From positions 1-64,000 of the forward strand of contig SRSI01000042.1 in the NCBI GenBank assembly GCA_005656395.1: a stretch of 64,000 nt of DNA, read 5' to 3'. Source of the stretch: Strongyloides papillosus (Eukaryota > Nematoda > Chromadorea > Rhabditida > Strongyloididae). The position numbers and the translations under genes are program-made. Positions within the stretch are counted from its first letter, which is position 1. The number at the start of each line of letters is the position of its first letter. Of this stretch, positions 1 to 11,112 are shown in pieces. Under the pieces are notes generated by a model. That model was not told the origin of the DNA. It did not search any database and saw only the letters and a list, made by a program, of their open reading frames with translations.

Positions 1-608
1 TTGGCAACTCTACCAGACCAAAGAGCATTATCAACTAAAATAACACCACCGGGACGAAGAAGCTTCATTAATCTATCATAATAATTTGGATAATTAGATT
101 TATCAGCATCAATAAATGCAAAATCCCAAGTTCCAGATTCACCATTTGCAATAAATTGATCTAAGAAATCAAGTGCTTGACCTTTAATAAAAGAAATTTT
201 CTTAGAAACTCCTTCTACTTCATTAATTAATGGTTTGCCAATTGAATCAAGTGCCTCATGACTTATGTCGAAAGAATAAACTTTACCATCTTCAGGGAGA
301 GCGGATGCCCATGCAACAGCAGATGCACCAGTAAATGTACCAATATCAAGACATTTTTTAGCATGAATAAGGCGTATAAAATTTTTGCCAACTTGAAGAA
401 CTTCTGGTGCTCCTAACATTATAGACTGATCATGGCTTTTTAAAGTCTCTCTCATAATTTCTTTTTCCAATTGACTTTGCTTAACAGTAAGATTTGTACA
501 ATATATAGAAATAGGATTTGCATTCGAATAATAACTTTTAGCTACTGTTTCTCCCATTCCCTTTCCTTGTATTTTGTCAAGATTAACAACTGGTGGTATC
601 ATTGGCAT
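1..608 (-). CDS. Catechol/caffeoyl-CoA-type O-methyltransferase, 5' part only
   Basis: Reading the minus strand from an ATG at 608 gives 202 codons without a stop, running off the window edge, so the C-terminal ~20-40 residues are missing. The protein belongs to the SAM-dependent O-methyltransferase family that includes caffeoyl-CoA OMT and the nematode COMT-like proteins. Seen directly: the SAM-binding motif I LDIGTFTGAS at about residues 87-96, the metal-binding FIDADK at 166-171 (the two Asp are ligands in the family), and RPGGVILVDNALWSG near 185-199, whose DN supplies further metal/substrate contacts. The likely reaction is transfer of a methyl group from SAM to a catechol-type hydroxyl in the cytosol; the substrate cannot be told. 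A second Met at residue 3 is an alternative start. No intron is needed in the visible part and no inactivating change is seen. Confidence 0.9.
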   Translation of the reverse strand, partial: MPMIPPVVNLDKIQGKGMGETVAKSYYSNANPISIYCTNLTVKQSQLEKEIMRETLKSHDQSIMLGAPEVLQVGKNFIRLIHAKKCLDIGTFTGASAVAWASALPEDGKVYSFDISHEALDSIGKPLINEVEGVSKKISFIKGQALDFLDQFIANGESGTWDFAFIDADKSNYPNYYDRLMKLLRPGGVILVDNALWSGRVA

Positions 609-1499
609 TTTCTTTTACTAAAATTAACCTATAAATAAAAAATTTCATAATAAATCAATGAAAAAAAACAGTACAGCAATAAAACTATCTATAATCTGCA
701 AAACGCGCCACCAATAAACGTGCTGAGATTATAATTTTAAACTATATGAAAACTTCTTAATAAGCAATCAACTTTATATACAAATTTGCACAGCAGATCA
801 ACAACCATTTTCTTTATCTATTTTATTATCTCTGTTTAAAGAAAAAGATTACAAAAGATTAATTTTTATCAAACACATTACGTCATTATAAAAGTAAAGC
901 AGTCAATATATTTTTTTAAAGATTAATTAAATTATTGTATAGATATTTGATTCCCAACAATTCTACTTTAATAATGTAGATTTCCTTGGAAAAAAGTCTT
1001 TGAAAAAATTTTACGACTTTTTAAATCATTGTTTTACATTTGCTCCACTGCCTTAAATCGTATGATTTTTTTTAAACTGTGTTCTGTTATTTTATCAGAT
1101 AACAGTGAAAAAATATTTATTGAATATATATTTATAAAATATGTAAATACTTACGCTCTTTTTTATTTTAATTTTTCACATTGAAAAATAATTTGTATAT
1201 ATATTTTTTAAACAACCAATTAAAAAAGTAAAAAATTCGAATAGTTATTACTAATGGAAAATATATAGTTTAGTTGATGGACATAAATCTGATACTATTA
1301 TTGTCGTTAGAAAATTTGAAGACATAATATAGAAAAAAAGTATAAAAATATTTTAGATTCATATAAAGAAAAAAATCTTCTTTTAGATTTAATGTCGAAG
1401 TTTAACATAATAATAGCAAATCATGAATAAAAATATTATCAATTTTCCTAAGGCAAAATTCTGCTAAAGGTATAAATATTTTAAATAGTGCAGATTTAG
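609..1499. other. Non-coding, upstream of the O-methyltransferase gene
   Basis: AT-rich sequence without a supported gene. It must hold the promoter of the minus-strand methyltransferase gene, but no specific element could be recognised. Confidence 0.4.
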
Positions 1500-2946
1500 T
1501 ATACAGTATTTCTCAAAAATAACTCTCCACTTGCGAACGCTTATAACTTTTTTCCATCTTGAGATAAAAGCGTGAAATTTTGTGAATTTGTAAATAAGCC
1601 AAGTAATATTTTTTAATTTTTTTCTAATTAAAAAATTATGGCCCCATCAGGACTTATGACCTCTTCGAAAAAAATTTTTTTTGCTCTATTTGCATATGTA
1701 ACTTTTTTTAAGGAGAAGATAATGGGGTGATTCTTTTACAGATCAAAAGCTTAACCTCTTTTGTACTAGAATCATCAATACCATAAATATTAAACTTTAT
1801 TAACATTGTTTTATTTTTAATAAAAACAAAAAAATCATAATTTTTGCCAGACTTTCGTGGTTTTTTAAAAATTAAAGCCCATTGAGAAGATTCTCACAAA
1901 TGTGGTGTCATTATTCTGATAGAGTTAACAATGCTCTATTCAACGGTAATAATTTTGTTTATTGGAAATAAGTTCCAAGAGAGTTATGATAGTTAAAAAA
2001 AAATAGTCTAATTTCCTCATTTTTTTTCAGAATTAAAAAAGTATGTTTTTTTTAATTTTTTAACATCAATAATTATTCTTTATTAAAAGAAGTTGAAATA
2101 TTACTTTGTTTTGTATTGTTATCTAATTATATTTCAAACATAAATCTTATAAGAATAAGGTTGGAAATACGATGTATTTGATGGATGCGTAAAAATGCTT
2201 TTATACGATTATAATCATGTAAAACAGTATACAATTCAAAAAAATAATGTAAAATACTTAAAAAATAATTTTTCAAAAAATTTATGCGATAAAAATTATT
2301 AGAATTTTTTGGCTACATATAGGCAAATAAGAAGCATTTCGTAAACTAACTTACTTTTTGATTATAATAATAATATTAGGTATCAAATATGTTGAAAAAA
2401 ACGGCGTTTGTAACTTTATTTTTTACCAAAACTACAAAATTAATCATCTTTGGCAAATCATATCTTTCATCAATCTTGTTTGATTTTAACGCCACTAAAT
2501 CTATTCGATATAGCTTCGTCAACTCTATCAGAATAGTAATAAAACTTTTGTTAAAATCTTCTCATTGAGCTTTAATTTTGAAAAACTACAAAATTTATCA
2601 GAAATCGTGGTTTTTTGTTTTAATTAAAAATTAGACAATGTTAATGAAGATCAATATTTATGATATTAATCATTCTAGTAAACAAGAAGTTGAGATTTCG
2701 ATCTGTAAAAGAATCATCTTAATGTCTCTTCATATAAAAAGGTTAGGTGCTAAGAAAGGCGAAAGAACACATTTTTTTAAAATGGCTATAAGTCCTGATA
2801 GGACCATAATTTTTTAAAAAGACGAAAAATAAAAAATATTGTCTCTTATTTCTATTAATCTGTAAAATCTCGCATTTTTATCTCTTCATAGAAAGAAGTT
2901 ATTAACGTTCGCAAGTGGGGAGTTTATTATGGGACACCTTGTATAT
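1500..2946. mobile_element. Long fold-back DNA element (~440 bp inverted arms)
   Basis: Two arms, about 1500-1945 and 2518-2946, are inverted copies of each other around a ~570 bp centre. Matching blocks include CCACTTGCGAACG (1528) with CGTTCGCAAGTGG (2908), the ATCAGGACTTATGAC stretch (1645) with its diverged complement near 2770, and CTGTAAAAGAATCA near 2700 with its complement near 1730. The outer end reads TATACAAGGTGTCCCATAAT when taken inward from the right side, a shape resembling mariner-type termini; the left terminus is more diverged. No transposase reading frame remains, so it is a non-autonomous or decayed element. Confidence 0.75.
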
Positions 2947-3120
2947 GATGATTATTACAATAAATAAATGATAAAATATTAACTTAAGCATTATTTATAT
3001 ATAACAATTTAGCTAAACTTTAATATCTGAACTTTTACCTTCTAATTCTTACCTTAAATAGAAATTTATTACTTAGGGGCATAATTGTATATTTGTAAAA
3101 CTATAAAAAAATGATGAAAG

Positions 3121-3394
3121 GGCTTGGGGTAAACTCAAACTGCGACTATATTGTGCGATATATATGTTACGCGCGGCGGTCATTTATTGTTACGAGAATT
3201 CTTTTATTTAAAAAAAAATTTAAAATTAATTACATAAATTGACTTTATTTTAAAGATTTTGAAAAACATTTGACTTATATATGAAAATTTGTTTAAAAAA
3301 TTTGAATATAAACCTAAACTTTTATAAAATGCGGCGAAATTTTCCCACGCGGCAAAATGTGTCATGACACACCGTGTTGAGTTTACCCTTTCCC
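3121..3394. mobile_element. Small hAT-type MITE with 8 bp target duplication
   Basis: A 274 bp segment, less AT-rich than its surroundings, lies between two copies of GATGAAAG (3113-3120 and 3395-3402). Its ends are imperfect inverted repeats: GGCTTGGGGTAAACTCAAAC on the left and the complement of GTTGAGTTTACCCTTTCCC on the right. An 8 bp target duplication is the hallmark of hAT-superfamily elements. There is no coding capacity. Confidence 0.75.
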
Positions 3395-3402
3395 GATGAA
3401 AG

Positions 3403-3910
3403 TTCTAGAAATTTTAACAGAAAGCTTATTTTCAAACTCTCTTTACATGCTAAACAATTAAGTGTTTATAATTTTAATAATGGTCATACTATAGAGTTAA
3501 AAAATAGAAGGAATTTTATTAATATTACTGTTTACTGCTGTTATTATCTTTATTATTGCTCAAAATTATTTTACATCAATAATCAACTGATTAATATTTA
3601 TTTTTAGTAATGCATTCATAATACACTAATATATTTGTATTATAAAAATTGCCATCTTTTAAAGTTTGTATAATTTTTAAAATTACATGCTATTACATAA
3701 TTCATCTATAATAAAAGGTTATATAAGATAATAAGATAGGAAAATATCAAATAACTATAAGATTTATACAGTAAAGATACATTAAAATACACAAAACTTA
3801 TCGTGAATACATATTTTCTACAATATCTGAAAAAGCAGAATAGCAGTGGTGACTTCACGTGTCCCCAACTTTTTGATGAACATGTATGATCCCTATGCAC
3901 GAACATTGAT
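3403..3910. other. Non-coding stretch
   Basis: No supported gene. Short open frames here lack any recognisable feature. Confidence 0.3.
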
Positions 3911-4010
3911 GCACTCAGAACTAAATCCTCACCTCAAGGTGATGAATTGGTATACACACAAAAAAGTACGAAATCACCACCTTGAGGTGATATTTTCCCT
4001 CTGAGTGTAA
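3911..4010. repeat. Imperfect inverted repeat next to tRNA remnant
   Basis: CACTCAGAAC...CTCACCTCAAGGTGAT (from 3913) is mirrored by ATCACCACCTTGAGGTGAT...CTCTGAGTG (ending about 4009). The arms are ~38 bp around a ~25 bp loop, and each arm itself contains the small palindrome CACCT(C/T)..AGGTG. The right arm runs into the tRNA-like sequence that follows. Confidence 0.6.
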
Positions 4011-4057
4011 TTCTCGCCTGCCACGCGGGAGTCCCTGTTTGATTTCCGGCCAACGCA
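3998..4057 (+). pseudogene. Degraded tRNA-Gly (anticodon GCC)
   Basis: The block TTCTCGCCTGCCACGCGGGA (4011-4030) is the anticodon arm of eukaryotic tRNA-Gly(GCC): stem CTCGC/GCGGG, loop CTGCCAC, anticodon at 4020-4022. It is followed by a T-arm-like TTTGATTTCC and the 3' acceptor strand CCAACGCA. The 5' acceptor strand and most of the D arm are missing or replaced by TTTCCCTCTGAGTGTAA, and the T stem has at least one mismatch plus a G-T pair. The internal B box is altered (GTTTGATTTCC instead of GTTCGANTCC). It is therefore a tRNA pseudogene or a tRNA-derived repeat, not a working gene. Confidence 0.65.
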
Positions 4058-4895
4058 TTCTTCTTTGCTGACTTCAAAGTTTCTCCGATCTTAAGCTACT
4101 AATCTGCACGCCTTTTTCAATAAACTGTTTGTTACATATAAATTTGACAAAGTATTCATTATCTTAGTCAAAGGAAGGTAAAATTTTAGTGCGCTTTATT
4201 CAAAAATGCTGCCGGGGTAGGGAATCATCTTAACTAGCCAAATTAGAACTTGTCAAAACTCTTGACTGAAATTTAGTTTATATAGTGTTTTGGTATAGTT
4301 TTAGTATTTTTTTGTACTTTTAAGGGTTATTTTTGATAATTTATATTATTATTTCCATATTTATCATGAAAACTACCTGACAAATAGAAAAATAATCATT
4401 TGATATGCTTTTTAGTTATTCATTTCTGTTTGACGTACATTTTTCAATTAAATATAAAAAGATTCTTGTAAAAAGTAAATTACCAACTTAATTTTGATAA
4501 ATAAACTTAAAAATATCACTTCGTACACTTTTTATCTTTTGAACAAAATATTTATTGTAAGAAGAATTATTTGATAAAGTGAATGTTTAAAAAATTTTTT
4601 GTCTTCAATATAAAAATTTATGAAATCATTTTTTATAAAATTGTCTTGTTCTATAAAACATTGTGTCCTTTACAATTTACATTACAATTAAAGATGACAT
4701 TAAATGTATTAATTTACATTTGGTAATTTCTACCACATTTTAAAATAAATACCATCTTAACTTTGTACAAGAAATTTTTATTTGCATTTATCTAGACAAA
4801 ATGATAGAAAAATGTAATATTATCATTTTATGTTAAACTATGGCATTAAAAATAAGATTCATTTTCAAGAATAACCCTCAAAATATATATAAAAT
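4058..4895. other. Non-coding stretch
   Basis: AT-rich; no gene, RNA or repeat that I can support. Confidence 0.3.
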
Positions 4896-5397
4896 GTAAG
4901 AATACGACGGCTCTTGAACCCGAACGGTTTAAACGGTTTGAGCGAGTCAAAACTAATGCAGTATCCGAACCGATGACACGTTGGCTCAAATACCGGTTCG
5001 AACCGAACCATTCATTTTTATCAGTTCAAACCTGATATAGAACATTGTAGTATATTTTTAACGAATATATATATATACATATAAAAAAAAATATTAAATC
5101 TGACTATAATTATTTAATTTATTAGCAAAAATAGCTTAAAATATACATCCATATTTATTTATTAAATGAAAAAAATCACAAACTTTTTTAAAATCGTAGA
5201 AGACATCTTTATTTATTGCATTTAAGAAAAAACATTCTACTAAAATTTATAACTTGTTTTTATAAAAAAAATATATGGTTCATTCGCCAGGTTCGAACAT
5301 AATTGAAACCGTAAAAATTCGGCTCAAGAACCAACATCATTTTCACTCTGGAACCGGTTCGAACCGAACCATAAATCTTTCGGTTCATCATACTCTA
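4896..5397. mobile_element. GGTTCGAACCGAACC-rich repeat, possibly a hAT-like remnant
   Basis: Both ends are rich in variants of CGGTTCGAACCGAACCAT: near 4990-5010 and again near 5347-5365, with further GAACCG/CGGTTC words at 4916-4970 and 5283-5330. Read inward from both ends the sequence starts GAATACGACGGCTCTTGAAC and GAGTATGATGAACCGAAAG, a weak terminal inverted repeat. The centre is plain AT-rich DNA. The pattern is like the subterminal repeats of hAT elements. No target duplication could be identified, so the class is tentative. Confidence 0.5.
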
Positions 5398-5482
5398 TTA
5401 AAAACGATATTTTCTCCAATTTCCTTTAATTAATGGTAATTAAAAAAATTTATTATCCTTTCTATGCCTTTTAAAAAGTTAT

Positions 5483-5930
5483 ATTATGAATATTTTTAGT
5501 AATAATTACATTTGTACTAGGTAATTGTGTTATTTACACTTTTATTTTCAAAGAATTTCGTAATAATTTTAGTTCATCTCAAAGACCTAATATACAGCAG
5601 GAAATAACATTGCAAAAATGCATTTTTAATACGTTGAATTTATAACGGAAAAATAATAAAAGTATTAAAAAATGAATTAAAGATATATAGAATTTTATCT
5701 TCAACAGTTTTTTTATAAAACATAGTATTAACATAATCAAACGATGAAAAGAAATTTTCTTCACATAACAAAATAAATATTTTTTTAAATCGTTTGAAAA
5801 GTTTACTTTTACAAACAAATTAATTTTGTAAATATTTCAAATTAACCCTAAGAATCACGATATACATTTATTTTCTTAATAAAAAAACATAACTCATATC
5901 TTTGAATAAAGTATTTACTTTATCTAAATA
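5483..5930. repeat. 450 bp duplicated segment, copy A
   Basis: This segment is a diverged direct copy of 8759-9204. Shared blocks include TTTTCTTCACATAACAA, AAGAATCACGATATACAT, CATATCTTTG and AATTAAAGATAT in the same order and spacing. On the minus strand a 79-codon frame (5818-5579) contains KIKFYISLI and LLFF runs whose counterparts can also be read, with stops, in copy B. Either a decayed small gene was duplicated or this is a non-coding unit. The two copies bracket the chemoreceptor gene at 7010-7982. Confidence 0.65.
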
Positions 5931-6267
5931 CTTAACTAAATTAATTACATATGTAAATATAATTATTCATCAAGAACATTTAATCATAATCAGAATATTT
6001 TACATTTCATTCATCTTCTGTAAAAGATTTCTTAAATCCGCAAAATGTTTTTGTAATTACTTCTGGTGTAGAAAAAGTTATTGTCATAGAATAGTATTCA
6101 TTTAAACATTCAAGAACATTAGTATTATTTTTTCTCATCTAAAATATGAGATTTTTCAATTAGATCCACATATGGAAAAACAACTAACCTTAATCCACCT
6201 ACTGTTTTACTTATTTAAATATCCATACTATATAATTTAAGCCTACCCGATATTTTTATGCCAAAAA

Positions 6268-6390
6268 TCATAACTGCTTCCATTTGGTACGTATCAAAGT
6301 TTTTAGTAAACAGTCTGAAAACTCTTCTTTATCATCTTCTAAATTGGTTTCATAAATAACCAATTCACTGGACTCATCGCTGATTGTATA
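6268..6390 (-). pseudogene. Possible coding fragment, unidentified
   Basis: The minus strand from 6390 to a TGA at 6268 reads 40 codons whose base composition is more protein-like than its surroundings, giving an acidic peptide with ISDESSELVIYETNLEDD and ending in RTKWKQL. No start codon or convincing splice acceptor precedes it; a stop lies just upstream. It could be a terminal exon of a gene I cannot reconstruct, or a leftover of a duplicated or transposed gene. The family is not recognised. Confidence 0.3.
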
Positions 6391-7009
6391 TTTTTATTAT
6401 TAAAAGCTATAAATATAAAATAATCCTTTTAATCAATTATCCCCCTCTAATATATGTCGGCAATATTTAATTTATACAGAAAAATAAATAAATTCAAAAA
6501 TTTAGATGTTATTTTAGATAGTAAAAAAACGAAATATTTTTTAATTTCTAGAATAAATTTATTTCATCATACACATAAACAGAAATTTGAATGTAATTTC
6601 ATAAAGTGTTGTAAATAAAGTTATTAAGATCTGAAAAAAAGCTAGTAATATATTCAAAAATAACATTAAAATTGAGAAAGATTCACAAAAAATATAAATA
6701 TTGGTTTGTGTATTGCTGCATAGTGCTTTGGTATAATTTATTGTCTAATTCTTAGAAAAAATTTTAAACACTACTTTAAGGTTAATTCAAAATTTTCTTA
6801 AGGTATACCAATGAAACTTGATCTAGAGACCAAAGAATTTGACAATAATAATATACTGTACTTGAAACTAATCTTTCACATTGTGAGAATAAAATTCTAA
6901 GAACAGAATAACCATCATCTTTAGTCTTGAAGAAACTTATACAATTTCATAAATAATTTATAACTTTAACCATCATTTATAATTGAATCTTTTTGAATTA
7001 ATAAACAAA
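6391..7009. other. Non-coding stretch
   Basis: Downstream of the chemoreceptor gene; no supported feature. Confidence 0.3.
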
Positions 7010-7982
7010 TTATCTTCTATAGGGAATTTTTATGTTAACTTTGTTATTGAATTTTTGAGAACATCCAAAAATAGTTTTCAATGCATTTCTTAGTTCATTA
7101 CTAAAAATTTAATTTTACTTAGATACAAACGTTAATAATCTCAACCTACCACGAATAAATAAGAAAATAGAAGTCTCCAACAGATGTTAAATCAAATGCG
7201 ACAATTTGGAGAAAATAAATTATACGAGCAAATGATCTAATTTCATATTTTACAGCAATAAATCTACAGGCAAAGAAAGCCTCAACAAATAATAAAGTTA
7301 TAAAGGTAAAAATTGAGTATATGATATAATAAAATTGTTTTTTAAATTTATTATTAATTTTGTTGAGTTTCTTCAATGCTAAAATAGCCATTACGTTAAA
7401 AGCAAATGTTGCAATGGAAATGTTTCCAAGTAAAAAGATTTGACCGAACATTTGATAATAAATTAAATTTTTAGATTTCAAAGTTGGGGTAAGATAACCA
7501 AATAAATCAGATTTTTTGTATCTTGCATCAAAAAAAATATTTCCAAGTCCAATCATTGTTGATAACATGATAAAAGATAGTAATACAAAAACTATTTTTG
7601 CTTTTGAAAAATAAAGTTTATATAATAAAGGATATTTAACAGCTATATATCTATTTACACTGATTAAAAGTGTTATAAGAAACATAAAAGTTGTTTGTTG
7701 TGCTGCTAAAATATAGAATATTGTTGCAGTCCAATCATTGTTTTCCAAAAAATTATTATAAAATCCCCATTTAGGTAATTTAAAAAATATGAAAATAGTC
7801 ATTACGAAAATAATTTCATTAGTTAATTTGCAAACAATTATTGTATAAAATTGTTTGTTAAAATAGGCGTTTTTATTTTTGATTTCTTTTATTATAGCAT
7901 ATGTTGTTAGCGTCATTAGAAGCATTGATGGTATCTTATATATAAGCTGAATGATTTCAACGATCAAATTTATATCAACCAT
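7010..7982 (-). CDS. Nematode chemoreceptor (7TM GPCR, srg/srv-like)
   Basis: Two exons, 7982-7150 and 7100-7010, joined across a 49 nt intron (GTAGGT...TTTTTAG), encode 307 residues. Without the splice the frame ends after FLIYSW; with it the protein continues YSCNELRNALKTIFGCS and ends KIPYRR, a typical nematode GPCR cytoplasmic tail. Seven hydrophobic segments are visible. ISVNRYIAVKYP (about 108-119) is the TM3 DRY-equivalent box in the form used by the Srg superfamily (srg, srv, srx, sru). The N-terminus IYKIPSMLLMTLTTYAI resembles srg/srv TM1. The expected role is an olfactory or gustatory receptor in sensory cilia; the ligand is unknown. The ATG at 7982 places TM1 right at the N-terminus, as usual for these families. 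No damage is seen. Copies of a duplicated 450 bp segment lie 1.1 kb downstream and 0.8 kb upstream. Confidence 0.85.
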
Positions 7983-8758
7983 TTTTAGAAGATAAGTCTA
8001 ATATACACTCTTAGAAAACGTTTCTCGCGAATCTATAGAAATTATTGGTACTAAAACAATGTCTTTAAATATTTATCAAACGATATTTACAACAGAAATA
8101 TAACTTATAGTTTAAAGTGACTATTCTAACCATATAAATTTTTGCTTAATTAACAGTAAAGAAAATTTTAGTCTTATTAAAGCAAAGAAAATTTATTTTG
8201 ATTTCTGAAATGTTAAAAAATTTGAAGAAATTACAGTAACATTTTAAACAAGTACCTAATTAGAGGCATTATAACTCCATTAATATATACACTTTAACGC
8301 AAAACTGTATTAATAATTTTAAAATTGTTAAATTTTGAAATTTTTATTTCATAAAATTAAATTAATTATAAATTAAGCTGAAAAAAATTTCTACAAAAAA
8401 CGTGTTCGTCAATAGAATAAAAAAGTGATGATACAAAATAATCATTTTATAATGATATTTCACTGATATAGATTTATTCAAATTATATTAAATTTTGTTA
8501 TATTTTATGGATACTTGAATTGTATTTATAGGCTAAAAATATTTAATAAAAATAGTTTCTCTTAAGTCATTAAACATATATTTTAACTTAAGATAATAAT
8601 GTTGTCAAGTCAGAACAAAAAAATAAAACAATGTTATGCTTGTTTCGTTTTTTAAAATATATTCTCTAATGTTTAATAATAAAGATATTTTTTTTAAGTT
8701 TTTTTATTGGTAATAATTGAAAAGATTTAGTATCTTTTTTATTCATTTTAAAACTTTA
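7983..8758. other. Non-coding, upstream of chemoreceptor gene
   Basis: Likely contains the promoter of the minus-strand receptor gene; no recognisable motif. Confidence 0.3.
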
Positions 8759-9204
8759 ATTATGAATATTTCTAATAATAACGATATTTATATTATGTCG
8801 TTTCTTTTATTTATACTTTTGTTTTCCAACAATTTCATAATAATTTTAGTTTTTCGAAAGCTTGATATACTGTAGAAAATAATAGAGCAAGATTTATTTT
8901 TAGTATGTTGAGTTAATAATAGAAAAATAATAGAAATGCTAAAAAACCAATTAAAGATATGTAGAACTTTATCTTTCAAATGTTTACGTTAAAAAATACT
9001 GTATTGAATAATTAAGCAATGAAAATAAATTTTCTTCACATAACAACGTAAATATTATTTTTAGTTCTTAAAAAAGTGTTACTCTTACAAAAAAATTAAT
9101 TATGTAAAAATTTAAAATTACTCCGTAAGAATCACGATATACATCAACATTCCTAATAAAGAAACACAACACATATCTTTGGATTAAGTATTTATTTTAT
9201 GTAA
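8759..9204. repeat. 450 bp duplicated segment, copy B
   Basis: A direct diverged copy of 5483-5930. On the minus strand the same KIKFYISLI...LLFF peptide can be followed but is broken by several stops. Confidence 0.65.
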
Positions 9205-9410
9205 TATTATACATTACACGTGTAATGTATCAAAAAAATATATCATCAAAATTAAAAATATATAAAAAAAATTGTTTTCATAATATAGTCATACAAAACC
9301 CAAGAGTGTTGGGGTGACTTCTTTTTTAATAATATTTTATTTTACTTTTTTAGTTTCATAACTTATAATTATAAATAAATTTGTGTTGAAATTTATTAGT
9401 AATTTACAAT

Positions 9411-10118
9411 ATGAGGGTTCAACCGGTGACAACTTATGAAGGCATCATGCCATACTTCGAGTATATGAAAAGAGAATTTTATGTTAATGCTGATCTAGGG
9501 ATTTCACTGAATCAATTTTTTTTGCGCAATCAACCTGCTGAATTAAGGACAACCTTCTATAGAATGTACGAGGGAAACTTAGAAGATATAACTGAGGAAG
9601 AAATTGAGAGTTTTTTTATGAAATTTGAGAAAAAAGCAAACAGAACTGAAATCAACGAACTGATAGATATTCTTGATTTAATAAGAGGAATTTTAGAATC
9701 ACCTATGAGATATCTAGCCAGATTGAAATTAATAGTAGTAAGAATTAGTAATATTCATGATATATTGGCAGAAGATGCATTTAAACTTGCTAAGATATTG
9801 AATGAGATACCAAAACTAGTATGTGCTGATATAGCAGATGAATACGAATTGAATCCAACAAATTTATATGAGATGTGGGAGACATATCTAAAAAGAATGA
9901 GAATAAATAATCATTTTTCAAAACAACTTAATCCTGATTACAATATAAATGGTACAACTAGAGGTAATGGTGGAATAAACCGAATTACAAATAGTCGGTT
10001 TACGTCAAATAACATTACTAGGTATAACGCAGTAGATGTTTGTACTGACAAAAAAATGGTATTGATGGTAGATTATTCAATAATTATGATGATAAGTTAT
10101 ATAGGACAAATCAAATAA
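9411..10118 (+). pseudogene. Retrotransposon gag-like protein
   Basis: An open frame of 235 codons gives a helical, charged protein (ITEEEIESFFMKFEKK, LIDILDLIRGILES) consistent with a retroviral-type gag capsid region, with a basic, Asn/Arg/Gly-rich end. The coding sense continues for about 80 bases in another frame (RDDYVTNIVNMYNERKHD), so a frameshift lies near 10100. The match to gag rests on position upstream of a CCHC knuckle and pol, not on a sequence signature. Confidence 0.55.
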
Positions 10119-10203
10119 GAGATGATTACGTGACAAATATTGTTAACATGTACAATGAGAGAAAGCATGATAGTATAGGAAAATGGAATTTAACAGTCAA
10201 CTA

Positions 10204-11005
10204 CATTAAATATGCTACATCTTTGTAAAATTTGCGCTATCTTTGTCACTTTTGCTACATCTTTTTGACCAATTTGCGCCATCTTTTTCACTTTTGCTAC
10301 ATCTTTCTGACCAATTTGCGCCATCTTTGTACATTTTGCGCCATCTTAGTACATTTTTGCGACATGTATTTTTCATACCAAATAAATTATTCTTCAACAT
10401 AATTTAGGTATGTTAAACAGTAAAATAATATTATTAAAATAAAGTGGAATTGAATTGGAAAAAGTGACTTTCGCTTGTCCATTGGGTAACAAAAATGGTT
10501 TTTTTAAGAAACATACATAATATGGTCAAACGAAAAAGCATTCTTTTTTATTTTTTACTAACTTATTTTTTGATTATTCCATTGTATTCAGTTCACACAT
10601 GGCAACGCACTTTACAGTAACCCCTACCCTAATTAAATTAAAGAAGAGACAATGGAAATCAGCTTGCCCATGGTCATCTATGATCAAGCGAAATGGTATT
10701 AAAAAAAAGAAAAAAATATGAGTAACCATGGACAAGCTAATGTCTACCGTCTGAAAAAAGATGTCGCAAAAATGTACTAAGATGGCGCAAAGTATACAAA
10801 GATGGCGAAAATTGGTAAAAAACATGGCGCAAATGTATAAAGATGGCGCAAATTGGTCAAAAAGATGTAGCAAAAGTGACAAAGATGGCGCAAATTGGTC
10901 AAAAAGATGTAGCAAAAGTGACAAAGATAGCGCAAATTGGTCAAAAAGATGGCGCAAAATGTCATAAGATGTAGCAAATTTTACAAAGATGTAGCAAATT
11001 TGATG
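10204..11005. mobile_element. Fold-back DNA element with ~21 bp repeat-array termini, inserted in the retrotransposon
   Basis: Both ends are inverted arrays of alternating 20-22 bp units, GATGGCGCAAATTGGTC(AAAAA) and GATGTAGCAAAAGTGACAAA: about 10215-10360 in one orientation and 10757-11000 in the other. Outer ends CATTAAATATGCTACATC and GATGTAGCAAATTTGATG are inverted repeats flanked by TA on each side (10202-10203, 11006-11007), as expected for the Tc1/mariner superfamily. The middle, 10390-10740, contains a smaller inverted pair (AGCTTGCCCATGG / CCATGGACAAGCT) but no recognisable transposase. All open frames here are by-products of the repeat array. Confidence 0.75.
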
Positions 11006-11112
11006 TAGATAACTCTTAAATTCTGGGGTTCGATAGTATAAATGACAATAAGAAAAATGATGGCCGTTATCCGAGACCTGCTGAAATCCTTTAACCGAAT
11101 GCTAAGAAATCT

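Noticed and set aside
3374..3607. 77-codon plus-strand open frame
   Set aside because: Starts inside the hAT-type MITE end and has no domain, signal peptide or codon pattern of a gene.
3900..4060. CRISPR-like or 5S RNA structure at the palindrome
   Set aside because: Only one inverted pair, no spacers, and no 5S consensus; the tRNA-Gly anticodon arm explains the conserved part.
10215..10967. Repetitive open frames on both strands (KDGANWSKRCSKSD type, HLFDQFAPSLSLLL type)
   Set aside because: They are translations of the ~21 bp terminal arrays of the inserted element; both strands and several frames are open for the same reason.
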